Assembly: GCF_965283645.1 (NCBI RefSeq)
Contig: NZ_CBDIPG010000001.1
Span: forward strand, 5,084,001-5,148,000
Direction of reading: 5' to 3'
Origin: Kordia sp965283645
GTDB lineage: Bacteria > Bacteroidota > Bacteroidia > Flavobacteriales > Flavobacteriaceae
Length of the DNA: 64,000 nt
Positions 1 to 8,413 of the stretch are shown one piece after another. The position numbers and the translations under genes were made by a program. Positions within the stretch are counted from its first letter, which is position 1, and every line of letters begins with the position of its first letter. A model generated the notes under the pieces. The model worked only from the letters and a program-made list of their open reading frames with translations. It ran no database searches and was not told where the DNA came from.

Positions 1-1107
1 ATGAATAAAATAATAAATTTACTAATAGTGCTCATTATTGCTGCAGCGTGCAATAAAAGTAAACCACAAGCTATAAAAGAAGAGAAATTTATAAGCGAGC
101 TCAAGAAAGAAATACTAAAAGAAAAAATACCAGGATGCGGAATTGTTGTAATTAAAAATGGTAAAATAGTTATTTCTGAATCTATAGGAGAAGCAGACGT
201 GGCTTTTTCGGTACCAGTAGATAACCATACTATTTTTTCAATAAATTCGATCGCTAAAATTTTTGCAGGTACGGCAATCATGCAACTTGTTGAAGATGGA
301 AAAATTAACCTATCAAATCCTATTTCTGATTACTTAAATAATCTTCCCATTGAATGGCAAAAAGTAACAATAAGACAACTTCTAAGTCATACTTCTGGAT
401 TGCCTGATATTGAAGACACAGAAAATGGAGGTTTGATTGGTGGAAAAGGAGAAGAATTTGCTTGGGAAAAAGTAAAAAATAGTCCCTTGAGGTTTATGGC
501 GGGCGAAAAATTTAATTACAATGCAACTAACTATCTCTTAATTCAAAAATTAATAGAAAAAATTAGTGGCATGGACTATGAAAAGTTCTTGCTAAAAAAT
601 CAATTTGATAAAATAGGGAGCAAAATACTCTTTGGAAACTCTTTTGACGTAGTTGAAAACAAGAGTACAACGTACAGCTATTATCTAAAAGATAAAATAA
701 CAAACAAATATATAAAAGGTGAAAAATTATATGAAATTTCAGAAGAATTTTCACCAATCCTTAAAGCAGATGCAGGAGCTTTTTCAACAGTAAATACATT
801 GACAAAGTGGATGTCAGCTCTTCAAAATGAAAAATTTATTTCAAAGAAAAGTATTGAGAAAATTTGGACAGCTGAGCCGCTTAATAATGGAGAACATAAA
901 GGGTTTGGTGGATTTCTGAATGGATACGCGTACGGATGGCCAGTTATAATGAGAGACAAACATCCTGCGGTGGCTCCAATTGGTGGCGGACGCGCATCTT
1001 TAATAGTGTATCCAAAAGATAATCTAACAATTATTCTTTTGACAAACTTAACGGGGAGTTCTCCTCAAAAAATTATTGAAAAAGTAGCACATCATTACTG
1101 GGAATAG
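1..1107 (+). CDS. Serine hydrolase lipoprotein, beta-lactamase/DD-peptidase fold
   Basis: A 368-residue serine hydrolase of the class C beta-lactamase/esterase superfamily (Pfam Beta-lactamase type). The N-terminus is a lipoprotein signal ending in IAAAC, with Cys17 as the probable lipidated residue, so it is expected to be membrane-anchored. The nucleophile motif SxxK is S83-I-A-K86 and the family block LLSHTSGLPD follows at about 127-136. The second motif, normally Y-x-N, reads Y173-N-A, so the Asn position is Ala. A Gly-rich GGGRAS stretch near 327-332 stands where the third motif (HxG/KTG) is expected. The reading frame starts with the first base of the window, so upstream context is not visible. 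The substrate cannot be deduced; peptide, ester or beta-lactam are all possible. Confidence 0.85.
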   Translation: MNKIINLLIVLIIAAACNKSKPQAIKEEKFISELKKEILKEKIPGCGIVVIKNGKIVISESIGEADVAFSVPVDNHTIFSINSIAKIFAGTAIMQLVEDGKINLSNPISDYLNNLPIEWQKVTIRQLLSHTSGLPDIEDTENGGLIGGKGEEFAWEKVKNSPLRFMAGEKFNYNATNYLLIQKLIEKISGMDYEKFLLKNQFDKIGSKILFGNSFDVVENKSTTYSYYLKDKITNKYIKGEKLYEISEEFSPILKADAGAFSTVNTLTKWMSALQNEKFISKKSIEKIWTAEPLNNGEHKGFGGFLNGYAYGWPVIMRDKHPAVAPIGGGRASLIVYPKDNLTIILLTNLTGSSPQKIIEKVAHHYWE

Positions 1108-1200
1108 AAAGCGACACACAACATCATATGTACAACTCATAGCAATTTGCTATCTTTCAATTCTACAGCGAGCTCCCTAAAAAACTCGTTAAGTAATATT

Positions 1201-1332
1201 AAAAACCATGCAATGGATTGCTTCGTTATAGGAGATGTACACGGTTGTTACTAAACGTTGCTTTTCCCTAAAGACACTACAGAATTTTTAAAATCTAAAC
1301 ATAAAAGAGTTAAATTCATTTGCTCAATTTAA
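1201..1332 (+). pseudogene. Remnant of a calcineurin-like metallophosphoesterase
   Basis: No intact gene lies between 1108 and 1694, but this stretch translates in one frame to CFVIGDVHGCY, the GDxHG metal-binding block that opens calcineurin-like (PPP-type) phosphatases, followed at once by an in-frame TAA (1252). The same frame continues as TLLFPKDTTEFLKSKHKRV to a second stop at 1330. The later motifs (GDxxDRG, GNHE) are absent. It reads as the N-terminal scrap of a decayed phosphatase gene. The family call rests on one short but distinctive motif. Confidence 0.6.
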
Positions 1333-1392
1333 TGAATTTGGTAGTAGACACGATTATACAAAATGATATTAGAAATATTACTTAACAAATGA

Positions 1393-1530
1393 TTTAAATT
1401 AGACTCTGCTATTTTTAGTTGGAATGATCAAAGAGAATCAATCAGACAAAAACTAAAAAACCTACATGAAGAGGATGATAAAATAATTGAAATGTCTCAA
1501 TTCTTCAATGTAGATACAAGCGCACAATAG
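1393..1530 (+). pseudogene. Short coding remnant of unknown family
   Basis: After a stop codon at 1390, a 45-codon open frame without an ATG near its beginning runs to the TAG at 1528. It is hydrophilic and helix-prone, with segments such as SWNDQRESIRQKL and EEDDKIIEMSQFF, and its codon use looks like that of real genes in the window. It is probably the 3' end of another decayed gene next to the phosphatase remnant. I do not recognise the family. Confidence 0.35.
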
Positions 1531-1664
1531 AATCATCAAAAAAATAAGTAGTATTCTCATAGTCTTTACATGAAATTGTTAAAAGCATATATCTTTAAAC
1601 TACGTATATCTACCTGATATGCAAACAAGTGTTTATCCTGTTTTTTAATACGCGTTTTATATTG

Positions 1665-1672
1665 TATGTTTG
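1665..1672 (+). promoter_or_regulatory. -7 element upstream of the 1695 gene
   Basis: TATGTTTG matches the Bacteroidota -7 consensus TAnnTTTG. The ATG follows 22 bp downstream, implying a short leader. No clear -33 TTG was found at the usual 19-23 bp spacing. Confidence 0.5.
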
Positions 1673-1694
1673 GTAAAACTGACTAAACCCATAT

Positions 1695-2525
1695 ATGATG
1701 CCAACTTCAGACCCTACACCTAAAGCACCAACGCCTAAATCTACTGACTCCAAAAACAAAGGATCAAATAAAGCGACTCCAAAAACAATAGAACCAAAAG
1801 AAATGCCCGAAACAAAAGGCATTCGTAAAGGAATTTCCAACGATCTTATGGTTCAAATAAAGAGTGAACTAGAAAATATGCTTTCGTTTGCTATGCGAAA
1901 CGGGAAAGTGATCAATACGGAATTGAATCCTCTTATTGAAAGCGATAATTTGGATGATTTAATCAATGCACATAACATTCTTTCTAAAAATATTGCGCCT
2001 GCAACTCCAAAATCGATTAGATATTTAAGAAAATTAAATACAGAAGAACACAGTAGAACCATATTTAGCAAATTACCAATTATTCGAAATTTAATTATTT
2101 TAGCAATCATTTTTTTACTACTTTTTATTGGTACGTCATTATCAAATCAAGTAAACAAAGATTCTCTTTCCATGGGTGTATTGGCAAATAGTGGTCCATC
2201 ATTATTACTCAATTTATTATTTATTTGTGCAACTTCAGGTTTAGGAGTTGTTTTTTACTTACTGAAAAGTGTGAGTGAAGGCATTCAAAAAGGAACACTA
2301 ATGCCAGAACAATCGATTTATTATGTTGGATTGATTGTATTGGGAATTATGTCGGGATTAATTCTATCAGAAGTTGTATCCACCTATAACAGTGGTGAAA
2401 GTTTAACGGTTTTTAATAGTAGTGTATTGGCACTTGTTGGAGGTTTTTCCTCGGATGCAATTTTTAGTGTACTACAAGGAATCATCAATAAAATAAAGGC
2501 AGTCTTTACAGACGGTTCGGATTAA
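1695..2525 (+). CDS. Membrane protein of unknown function with Pro/Lys/Thr-rich N-terminus
   Basis: A 276-residue protein I do not recognise. Residues 1-45 are low-complexity and rich in Pro, Thr and Lys (repeated TPK/APTPK units), typical of a flexible cytoplasmic or periplasmic tail. A helical region follows (about 50-125), then four probable membrane segments near 130-150, 170-190, 208-230 and 240-262. ATG codons at 1695 and 1698 are both possible starts; the first is used. It is followed by a lipoprotein gene (2615) and a small soluble-protein gene (3230) on the same strand with a terminator after the third, so the three probably form one unit. No enzymatic motif is visible. Confidence 0.7.
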   Translation: MMPTSDPTPKAPTPKSTDSKNKGSNKATPKTIEPKEMPETKGIRKGISNDLMVQIKSELENMLSFAMRNGKVINTELNPLIESDNLDDLINAHNILSKNIAPATPKSIRYLRKLNTEEHSRTIFSKLPIIRNLIILAIIFLLLFIGTSLSNQVNKDSLSMGVLANSGPSLLLNLLFICATSGLGVVFYLLKSVSEGIQKGTLMPEQSIYYVGLIVLGIMSGLILSEVVSTYNSGESLTVFNSSVLALVGGFSSDAIFSVLQGIINKIKAVFTDGSD

Positions 2526-2614
2526 ATTTTAAATAAAATTATTTGGAATTCGCCATAATAATGAGTTGATTATTTGTAAATTACATCTAACAGAATTAAT
2601 AAAATATATAACAA

Positions 2615-3217
2615 ATGAAACTACTTATAAAAAGTATTTTAACGGTAGCAATTTTTATAGGAGTTGTGTCGTGTGCTTCCATTCCTGCATCAACAGCAAC
2701 ATTGTCACAAGAAGTGATTGCAGAAGCGGATGCCATGCACAAATTGAATATTGCGTTGGTAAATCAGCTATTTGATGAGCGAAAACAAAAAGTAAATGAT
2801 TTTATCAACAATGAATACATTCCGACATTTGTAAAAAACTTTGAAGCAAAAATTCCTGCAAATGTGGATGTCAAAGCACAATTGCCAAATATTTTAAAAA
2901 GCGTCATGCCAGTGATCAGTAGAAAACGTGATTCACTTCAAAACTTACTAGATGTACAACGCAATGATATGGTAAATAGCTTAAATGCTAGTTACAGCAA
3001 TTATCAACGTGCTACAAGTACATTACAAAACTTAATCACTTCGGCTGTCAAACTAAAACAATCTGAAGCAAACACGTTGGCACAAATTCAAAGCCTAACA
3101 AATACGAATATTAATGTTGGTGAAATACAAAGTCATTTAGATAATTTACTTGTCAAAACAGGAAATGGATTCAACAAGCTTCTAAATGTAAAATCAGCAA
3201 TAAACGGAAACAACTAA
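2615..3217 (+). CDS. Helical lipoprotein of unknown function
   Basis: A 200-residue protein with a clear lipoprotein signal, KSILTVAIFIGVVSC, giving Cys20 as the modified residue. The mature part is almost entirely alpha-helical, with long heptad-like stretches and polar low-complexity segments and no Cys or aromatic clusters, suggesting an elongated coiled-coil periplasmic protein. The ATG at 2615 is chosen because it begins the signal peptide; a longer overlapping frame upstream has no such support. It lies between the four-helix membrane protein (1695) and a 90-residue soluble protein (3230, 12 bp downstream), probably in the same operon. The family is unknown. Confidence 0.7.
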   Translation: MKLLIKSILTVAIFIGVVSCASIPASTATLSQEVIAEADAMHKLNIALVNQLFDERKQKVNDFINNEYIPTFVKNFEAKIPANVDVKAQLPNILKSVMPVISRKRDSLQNLLDVQRNDMVNSLNASYSNYQRATSTLQNLITSAVKLKQSEANTLAQIQSLTNTNINVGEIQSHLDNLLVKTGNGFNKLLNVKSAINGNN

Positions 3218-3229
3218 AATATAAAACGT

Positions 3230-3502
3230 ATGAGTGATGAAATAGATTGGGATAACCTAGCAAATGAAGCCGCGACACAAACCGATGCGGAATTCAATAC
3301 CACCATTGCAAGTTTGACGCGTATGAGCATTAAGGAAATTGACGAATTCATTAAGCAAAGTGAAATTACCAATGCAAATGCTATTAAAGTATTAAAGGAA
3401 ATCAACGATGCGGCGGCGTCAAATACGGCAAAAGCTGATGCAATTGCAAATATTGACAATGGCGTAAGTTTCTTGATAAGTTTGGCTAACAGAATTGTGT
3501 AA
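3230..3502 (+). CDS. Small acidic helical protein of unknown function
   Basis: A 90-residue soluble protein without signal peptide or membrane segment. It is acidic at the N-terminus (MSDEIDWDNLANEAATQTD) and alternates Ala/Asn/Ile-rich helical stretches. It begins 12 bp after the lipoprotein gene and is followed by a strong terminator, so it is the last gene of the apparent three-gene unit. Nothing in the sequence identifies a function. Confidence 0.6.
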   Translation: MSDEIDWDNLANEAATQTDAEFNTTIASLTRMSIKEIDEFIKQSEITNANAIKVLKEINDAAASNTAKADAIANIDNGVSFLISLANRIV

Positions 3503-3527
3503 AATCGAACAAAAATCAAAAAAAAGT

Positions 3528-3564
3528 AAAGCAATAACCTATTTTATAAGTTGTTGCTTTTTTT
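3528..3564 (+). terminator. Rho-independent terminator after the 3230 gene
   Basis: An 11-bp stem (AAAGCAATAAC with GTTGTTGCTTT, one wobble pair) closes an 11-nt loop and runs into a T tract. Confidence 0.8.
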
Positions 3565-3636
3565 CGTTTAAAAAGATATCAAACAATTAGAGAATATTTG
3601 TTAATAAAAATTATGTAAGGAATTCAGATAAAAAGC

Positions 3637-3644
3637 TACTTTTG
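3637..3644 (+). promoter_or_regulatory. -7 element of trxB
   Basis: TACTTTTG fits TAnnTTTG and lies 31 bp before the trxB ATG, giving a leader of about 25 nt. The -33 region is not obvious. Confidence 0.5.
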
Positions 3645-3675
3645 TTAAAAAGCGTTTAATAATTAGAAAAAAGAT

Positions 3676-4647
3676 ATGTCAGATACTCAACAAGCATTAG
3701 ATTGTTTAATCATAGGAAGTGGACCTGCAGGATATACTGCAGCTATTTATGCCGCTAGAGCCGATATGCATCCTGTAATGTACACTGGAATGGAGCCAGG
3801 CGGACAGTTAACAACAACAACCGAAGTTGATAACTTCCCAGGATACCCAAAAGGAACTGACGGAACTGCCATGATGGAAGATTTAAAAAATCAAGCGACT
3901 CGTTTTGGTACAGATGTTCGTTTTGGATACGCAACACGCGTAGATTTCTCAAAAGAAATTGGCGGAATTCACAAAGTATATGTTGATGATGGAAATGGAG
4001 AACAAGAATTTTTAGCGAAAACGGTCATAATTTCAACAGGAGCTTCTGCAAAATATTTAGGATTAGAAAGTGAAGAACGTTTAAAAGGTGGTGGCGTTTC
4101 TGCGTGTGCTACTTGTGACGGATTCTTCTACAAAGGACAAGATGTAATTGTTGTTGGTGGAGGAGATACAGCCGCAGAAGAAGCTACGTATTTAGCAAAA
4201 CTTTGTAAAAAAGTAACGATGCTAGTGCGTAAAGACGAAATGAGAGCTAGTAAAGCAATGCAACATCGTGTAAATAATACAAAAAACTTAGAAGTATTAT
4301 ACAATACTGAATTAGATGAGGTATTAGGAAAAATGGTGGTAGAAGGTGTACGTGTTGTAAACAATAAAACACAAGAAAAGCATGAAATTCCAGTAACAGG
4401 AGTTTTTATTGCAATTGGTCATAAACCAAATACAAGCATGTTTGTAGACGTTTTAGACATGGATGAAACTGGATATTTAATCACAGGAGCAAAATCGACT
4501 AAAACTAATATGCCAGGTGTTTTTGCCGCTGGTGATGTACAAGATAAAGAATACAGACAAGCTGTTACAGCCGCTGGTTCAGGATGTATGGCCGCATTAG
4601 ATGCAGAACGCTATTTAGCAGCTGTAGAAGATGTTGTAGAAGCTTAA
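3676..4647 (+). CDS. trxB: Thioredoxin-disulfide reductase
   Basis: A 323-residue flavoenzyme that transfers electrons from NADPH through FAD to thioredoxin in the cytoplasm. The FAD-binding Rossmann motif GSGPAGYTAA is at residues 14-23, the redox-active CATC (Cys144/Cys147) is followed by DG, the NADPH-binding motif GGGDTAAEEA lies at about 161-170, and the C-terminal FAD motif FAAGDV is present. Length and motif order are those of low-molecular-weight bacterial TrxB. It stands alone with its own promoter element and a bidirectional terminator, facing the head-GIN gene. No thioredoxin gene is adjacent. OxyR and Dps are encoded 10 kb downstream, so the window carries several oxidative-stress genes, but not as one operon. 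Confidence 0.97.
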   Translation: MSDTQQALDCLIIGSGPAGYTAAIYAARADMHPVMYTGMEPGGQLTTTTEVDNFPGYPKGTDGTAMMEDLKNQATRFGTDVRFGYATRVDFSKEIGGIHKVYVDDGNGEQEFLAKTVIISTGASAKYLGLESEERLKGGGVSACATCDGFFYKGQDVIVVGGGDTAAEEATYLAKLCKKVTMLVRKDEMRASKAMQHRVNNTKNLEVLYNTELDEVLGKMVVEGVRVVNNKTQEKHEIPVTGVFIAIGHKPNTSMFVDVLDMDETGYLITGAKSTKTNMPGVFAAGDVQDKEYRQAVTAAGSGCMAALDAERYLAAVEDVVEA

Positions 4648-4666
4648 AACAGAAAATTATCAAATT

Positions 4667-4705
4667 AAAAAATGCGCCACAGTATATGTGAGCGCATTTT
4701 TTTTT
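4667..4705. terminator. Bidirectional terminator between trxB and head-GIN gene
   Basis: The stem AAAAAATGCGC with GCGCATTTTTT contains an inner CACA/TGTG pairing. An A tract on the left and a T tract on the right allow it to work for both convergent genes. Confidence 0.85.
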
Positions 4706-4758
4706 GGTTTTATAGTTTTTGATGTTGGTTTGGTGTTGGTATTATTTTTTTCATAAAC

Positions 4759-5481
4759 TTATTTCTTATGCACGCCACCCGAAACAGATTTGTTTTTAGA
4801 AACAGATTCAGGGTTTCCATAATAATGAATATCACCGCCACTAGAACTGTTTGCAATTAATTTCTCAGCTGTATTTACGGTAACATCAGCACCGCTACTT
4901 GCAGAGGCATCACAGGTTTTAACTTCTAAATCTTTAGCCTGAATATCACTTCCGCTACTAGCATCAGCTCGTAAAGAATCTGCAGTTCCAGAAATTTTAA
5001 TATCCGCGCCACTTGATGCTGCACAAGAAACAGTTACTGCTTTTACTTCAATTTTAACATCAGCGCCACTAGTACTCTTAACTTCTAAATTTTTAACAAC
5101 CAACACATCTGTAGAATATACATCTGCGCCGCTTGTACTCACAATTTTGTCTATTTCTGGTAAAGTAACATATACCTTTTTAGACTTAGCGCGACCAATA
5201 TTTTCTTTTGCATGAATGGTAAGTACACCATTATTAATATCAGTAGCAATTAATGAAATAATATTTTCATCTGCTTCTACTTTAATAGCTTGCGTATTAC
5301 TTTGTGTAATATAAACGTCCAAGCCTTCAGAAGCTTTTACTTTCGTAAACATTTCGTCAGCGTCTCTTTCTTCAGAAACGACATTTCCGTTTCCAATTTT
5401 TCCTGAATCAAAGTTAAAATTACAGGAAGTTACTATTAGGCCTATGATGGCAATGGTGATAAATCTAGCGATGGTGATCAT
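4759..5481 (-). CDS. Head-GIN domain (DUF2807) lipoprotein
   Basis: A 240-residue lipoprotein with signal ending in LIVTSC (Cys20). The mature protein carries the head-GIN/DUF2807 beta-helical domain: the family opening of the type GNGNVVSEER, then VYITQS and VEADENI, followed by repeated SSGAD/TSGAD turns spaced about 18-20 residues apart, each forming one rung of a right-handed beta-helix. The family is common in Bacteroidota next to PspC and PadR genes, as here. Its exact role is unknown; envelope stress or adhesion have been suggested for the family. It is the last gene of a minus-strand cluster (DUF4870, PadR, PspC, head-GIN). Confidence 0.9.
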   Translation of the reverse strand: MITIARFITIAIIGLIVTSCNFNFDSGKIGNGNVVSEERDADEMFTKVKASEGLDVYITQSNTQAIKVEADENIISLIATDINNGVLTIHAKENIGRAKSKKVYVTLPEIDKIVSTSGADVYSTDVLVVKNLEVKSTSGADVKIEVKAVTVSCAASSGADIKISGTADSLRADASSGSDIQAKDLEVKTCDASASSGADVTVNTAEKLIANSSSGGDIHYYGNPESVSKNKSVSGGVHKK

Positions 5482-5501
5482 AATTTAGTTTTTTTATTGT
5501 T

Positions 5502-5567
5502 TTATTTATTGATGGTACTTGCAAACAATCCAACTACTAAAACTGTGATGAGCAGTTTTAATAGCAT
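5502..5567 (-). CDS. Possible 21-residue hydrophobic peptide
   Basis: In the 154-bp gap between the PspC and head-GIN genes, a minus-strand ATG opens a 21-codon frame reading MLLKLLITVLVVGLFAS then TINK and stop. The peptide would be one basic-flanked hydrophobic helix, like a signal peptide or a small single-pass membrane protein. There is no second line of support, so it may be chance. Confidence 0.25.
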   Translation of the reverse strand: MLLKLLITVLVVGLFASTINK

Positions 5568-5635
5568 ATATGGATTGTGTAATGTTCATTTTTGATTGAT
5601 GTTTAGTTATAAATTAGTTTGATTGTATTCTATGT

Positions 5636-7399
5636 TTAATTATCGTCTTTCTTTTCAGATTTAACGTTAACGCCGTTACTGTCAATTTTTATGTTGACTT
5701 TGTCGTCGTCGTCACTAACGTTGATGTCTATGCCGTCACTGTTGATAATGACTTTATTTTCTTCCTCGTCTTCTTCTTCTTCTTCTTCTTCTTTCTTCAA
5801 TTTTTTAATATCTGACGGACAGTCAAGACAAATTAAATCGTCGTCTATTACTTTTAAATAATGCTTTTCTTGCCCTTGATCTAATATGTCTCCATGATTT
5901 GAATAATTTTTATGATATGAGTTTGTATTATTATCAGCATACAAAATAACTCCTTTTGGCAAATACACCGTAACTTCTACTTTTTGTTGGTTGTGTCTGT
6001 CATTTGTATCAAACAAGAAATAACCATTCAATTTCAGTGTATTATCTTCAAAAGTATATGAATAATCAATATTACGAGCACGTTGTTTAGCTTTATCATA
6101 CGATGCGCCACCTGCTTCTTTTTTGATCTTAACTCGTGCATTTTCACTTTCAGATTGCTTTACAATTAATCGTACTGCTGATGAATACAAAATAATATCG
6201 TCATTTTGATCGTATACTCGTTCATAATCGTTAAAATCTCTTTCCAGTCGAATATCGAAATAATCATTACCAACCATTTTAATTTTTAACGTGTCATTGG
6301 CTTTAATTGGTAATTCGGTTCTAGTATTTACAGAAGCGTCAATATGTCTGTGCATGGCGGCATTTGATCCTATTACTATGGCGGCAATAATTGCGGCAAT
6401 CCATGCAATAACCATTATAATTTTGGCAGGCGTACCTATTGATTTAGAATTTTTCACCAATATGCGAATTCCTACAATAAATAATGCAAATGCTGGAATT
6501 CCTAATATTAATAATAACAACAGTCCAAAAGTCCATCTTGGAACTTCACTAATCATACCTAAATCTTGATAGTACAACCATCCGTCACCAATATGTAAAT
6601 TATTTACACTAAAGAAACTAACACTAATGGCAGAAAATATAATTCCGATTAGTAAAGCTGCGGCAGTAATAATAAAAATAACGCCAAAAAGTTTTGCGAA
6701 AATCTTTAAAATCACAACAATAATATCTCCAATAGAGTCAAAGAAGGAACTAGCTCCGCTTTTGGCTTTTTGACCAACTTGCTCGAAGTTTACATCACTT
6801 AATCGTTCTTGAACATCATCAAATCCTTCCTTGATTTTTTTTTCTATGTTTGTGATGTTCGCTGGCTTTCCCGCCATAGCAAGTTTTTCAGACGTTGTAT
6901 TTGCTTTCGGAATGATAAACCATAAGATAATATATACCAAAATTGGTGCTCCTGCAGTCATAAAAACCAATAGTAATGCTATAATACGAATCCATAAAGC
7001 GTCAATTCCAAAGTATTGTCCAAAACCTGCACAAACTCCACCCAAAAATTTGTTGTCATAATCTCTATACAACTTTCTGTATGAACTATTTTGACGATAA
7101 CCTCCAGCTTGTGGGTGATCTTCAAAAATTTCATCGTCTACCAAGTAATCTTCTGGTTGTCCCATAATTTCAATTACTTCCTCAACTTCTTTCATACCAA
7201 TAACTTGGCGCTCACTTTTTAAGCGTTCTGAAAAAAGTTCGGCAACTCTCGCTTCAATGTCAGAGATAATTTCATCTCTTCCTTGCGAGTCGGTAAAAGA
7301 GCGTTTAATAGCGTTTAAATATCGCTGTAGGCTGTTATATGCTTCTTCATCAATATGAAAAAACATATTTGCTAAGTTTATATTGATTGTCTTATTCAT
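5636..7399 (-). CDS. PspC-domain multi-pass membrane protein
   Basis: A 587-residue protein. Residues 1-95 form a conserved cytoplasmic helical domain (NLANMFFHIDEEAY, then VEEVIEIMGQPEDY). A PspC domain follows at about 107-167 (YRDYDNKFLGGVCAGFG and its hydrophobic continuation). Further membrane segments lie near 230-265, 290-315 and 325-345. A beta-rich domain fills the middle of the C-terminal half, and the tail is strikingly acidic (an uninterrupted Glu/Asp run near residues 525-537) with alternating DGIDINV/NGVNVK repeats. PspC proteins act in envelope-stress sensing. The start overlaps the padR stop by 8 bp, so translation is coupled to the likely regulator. Confidence 0.9.
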   Translation of the reverse strand: MNKTININLANMFFHIDEEAYNSLQRYLNAIKRSFTDSQGRDEIISDIEARVAELFSERLKSERQVIGMKEVEEVIEIMGQPEDYLVDDEIFEDHPQAGGYRQNSSYRKLYRDYDNKFLGGVCAGFGQYFGIDALWIRIIALLLVFMTAGAPILVYIILWFIIPKANTTSEKLAMAGKPANITNIEKKIKEGFDDVQERLSDVNFEQVGQKAKSGASSFFDSIGDIIVVILKIFAKLFGVIFIITAAALLIGIIFSAISVSFFSVNNLHIGDGWLYYQDLGMISEVPRWTFGLLLLLILGIPAFALFIVGIRILVKNSKSIGTPAKIIMVIAWIAAIIAAIVIGSNAAMHRHIDASVNTRTELPIKANDTLKIKMVGNDYFDIRLERDFNDYERVYDQNDDIILYSSAVRLIVKQSESENARVKIKKEAGGASYDKAKQRARNIDYSYTFEDNTLKLNGYFLFDTNDRHNQQKVEVTVYLPKGVILYADNNTNSYHKNYSNHGDILDQGQEKHYLKVIDDDLICLDCPSDIKKLKKEEEEEEEDEEENKVIINSDGIDINVSDDDDKVNIKIDSNGVNVKSEKKDDN

Positions 7400-7736
7400 T
7401 AGTTGTATTTTTTTGGCGTGTTACGAGTGATACGGCATTTTGTAAATTGTCCCAAGTGGTGTTCAGTTCTTTAAGAAATAATTGTCCGGTTTCTGTTAAA
7501 CCATAATATTTCCTTGGTGGTCCAGAAGTTGATTCTTCCCAACGATAACTTAATAATCCAGCATTTTTTAACCTTGTCAGTAATGGATATATTGTTCCTT
7601 CTACGACAAGCATTTTTGCGTCTTTCAACGTGCCAAGTATTTCGGCTACATATGCATCTTTATCGCGTAAGATGGATAAAATGCAATACTCTAACACACC
7701 TTTACGCATCTGTGCTTTTGTGTTTTCTATCTTCAT
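7392..7736 (-). CDS. PadR-family transcriptional regulator
   Basis: A 114-residue winged-helix regulator of the PadR family. The family signature is clear: MRKGVLEYCILSIL in helix 1, then VVEGTIYPLLTRL (recognition helix, typical EGTxYPxLxRLxxxG) and GPPRKYYGLTETG (wing), followed by a short C-terminal dimerisation helix. It is encoded directly upstream of, and overlapping, the PspC gene. In Bacteroidota such PadR genes usually head PspC/DUF2807/DUF4870 clusters and are thought to control them. Its ligand is unknown. Confidence 0.93.
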   Translation of the reverse strand: MKIENTKAQMRKGVLEYCILSILRDKDAYVAEILGTLKDAKMLVVEGTIYPLLTRLKNAGLLSYRWEESTSGPPRKYYGLTETGQLFLKELNTTWDNLQNAVSLVTRQKNTTNE

Positions 7737-7771
7737 GTTTTCATGTGTCTTTTAATGATATTGTTCGTTTT

Positions 7772-7892
7772 TTGATTGATGATGATGATTGATGATAATT
7801 GATTGATGATGATGCACTAAGCTAAGTCGAAATGTGATTGATGAGTATGCACTCAACTTAGCTATAGTGCTATTGACTATTGATTGATGATA
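7772..7892. repeat. TTGATTGATGATGAT direct repeats and inverted GCACT elements
   Basis: The intergenic region upstream of padR holds at least four copies of TTGATTGATGATGAT-like sequence (CATCAATCAA on the gene's strand), interrupted by CACTAAGCTAAGTCGAAATGTG (7815-7836) and by GCACT/AGTGC (7849-7870), which belong to a repeat also seen at 9133, 15431 and 59031. The CATCAATCAA units fall in the untranslated leader of padR. Whether they are regulatory or simple repeats is unknown. Confidence 0.6.
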
Positions 7893-7896
7893 TTTT

Positions 7897-8361
7897 TTAT
7901 TTAATAAATCGAAATGTAAACGGATACATGTAACGTTCGCCTTCGTTTGCTTTCATGGCGGCAATAATTGTATAAGCTATATTCACAGCAAATAATAACA
8001 AATGCCCAATTCCAGCTAAAATTCCAATAAAGGAAGCGTGATGCCAATGAAATCCGTCGCTTAAATTAATGGTAACATTGCTAAAATGAAAAACATCCCA
8101 TGTATTAAAATGATGCATTCCAAAAATAATACTCACTGGCAAAAGAAGCATAGCACCTGCAATTCTATAACACAGTAAGCTCAATTGAAAGTTTAAAACT
8201 TCCTTTCCATGATGATTTATATATTCTGATTCCTTTTTATAAATAGACCAAAATATGATTGGCACTATAAAATTTCCCAACGGAAAAAAGTACTTACTAA
8301 AAGCGGCTACATGTAAAACAGTAGCGACATTTTTTTGATGTTTTGTGATTGCAGAGTCCAT
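7897..8361 (-). CDS. DUF4870 small membrane protein
   Basis: A 154-residue protein with the DUF4870/Tic20-like pattern: an N-terminal FSKYFFPLGNFIVPIIFW, the conserved HHGKEVLNFQLS block between helices 1 and 2, then two or three further membrane segments. DUF4870 proteins are found beside PspC/head-GIN genes in many Bacteroidota. It precedes padR by 160 bp, with CATCAATCAA repeats in the gap, so it may be the first gene of the cluster or a separate unit. It has a good promoter upstream. The molecular role is unknown. Confidence 0.88.
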   Translation of the reverse strand: MDSAITKHQKNVATVLHVAAFSKYFFPLGNFIVPIIFWSIYKKESEYINHHGKEVLNFQLSLLCYRIAGAMLLLPVSIIFGMHHFNTWDVFHFSNVTINLSDGFHWHHASFIGILAGIGHLLLFAVNIAYTIIAAMKANEGERYMYPFTFRFIK

Positions 8362-8380
8362 TACCTATTATTTTCTTATA

Positions 8381-8413
8381 CAAATATATGGTTAAAAAAA
8401 GGTATTATGCAAA
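8381..8413 (-). promoter_or_regulatory. Promoter of the DUF4870 gene
   Basis: On the minus strand TTTG (8413-8410), 21 bp, then TATATTTG (8388-8381). This fits the Bacteroidota -33/-7 consensus TTTG/TAnnTTTG with a leader of about 13 nt. Confidence 0.65.

Noticed and set aside
1..1107. True beta-lactamase giving drug resistance
   Set aside because: The YxN and KTG/HxG motifs are altered, and many esterases and peptidases share the SxxK fold; no resistance can be claimed.
7772..7892. CRISPR-like array of TTGATTGATGATGAT repeats
   Set aside because: Repeats are short, unevenly spaced and without unique spacers of constant length; no cas gene in the window.
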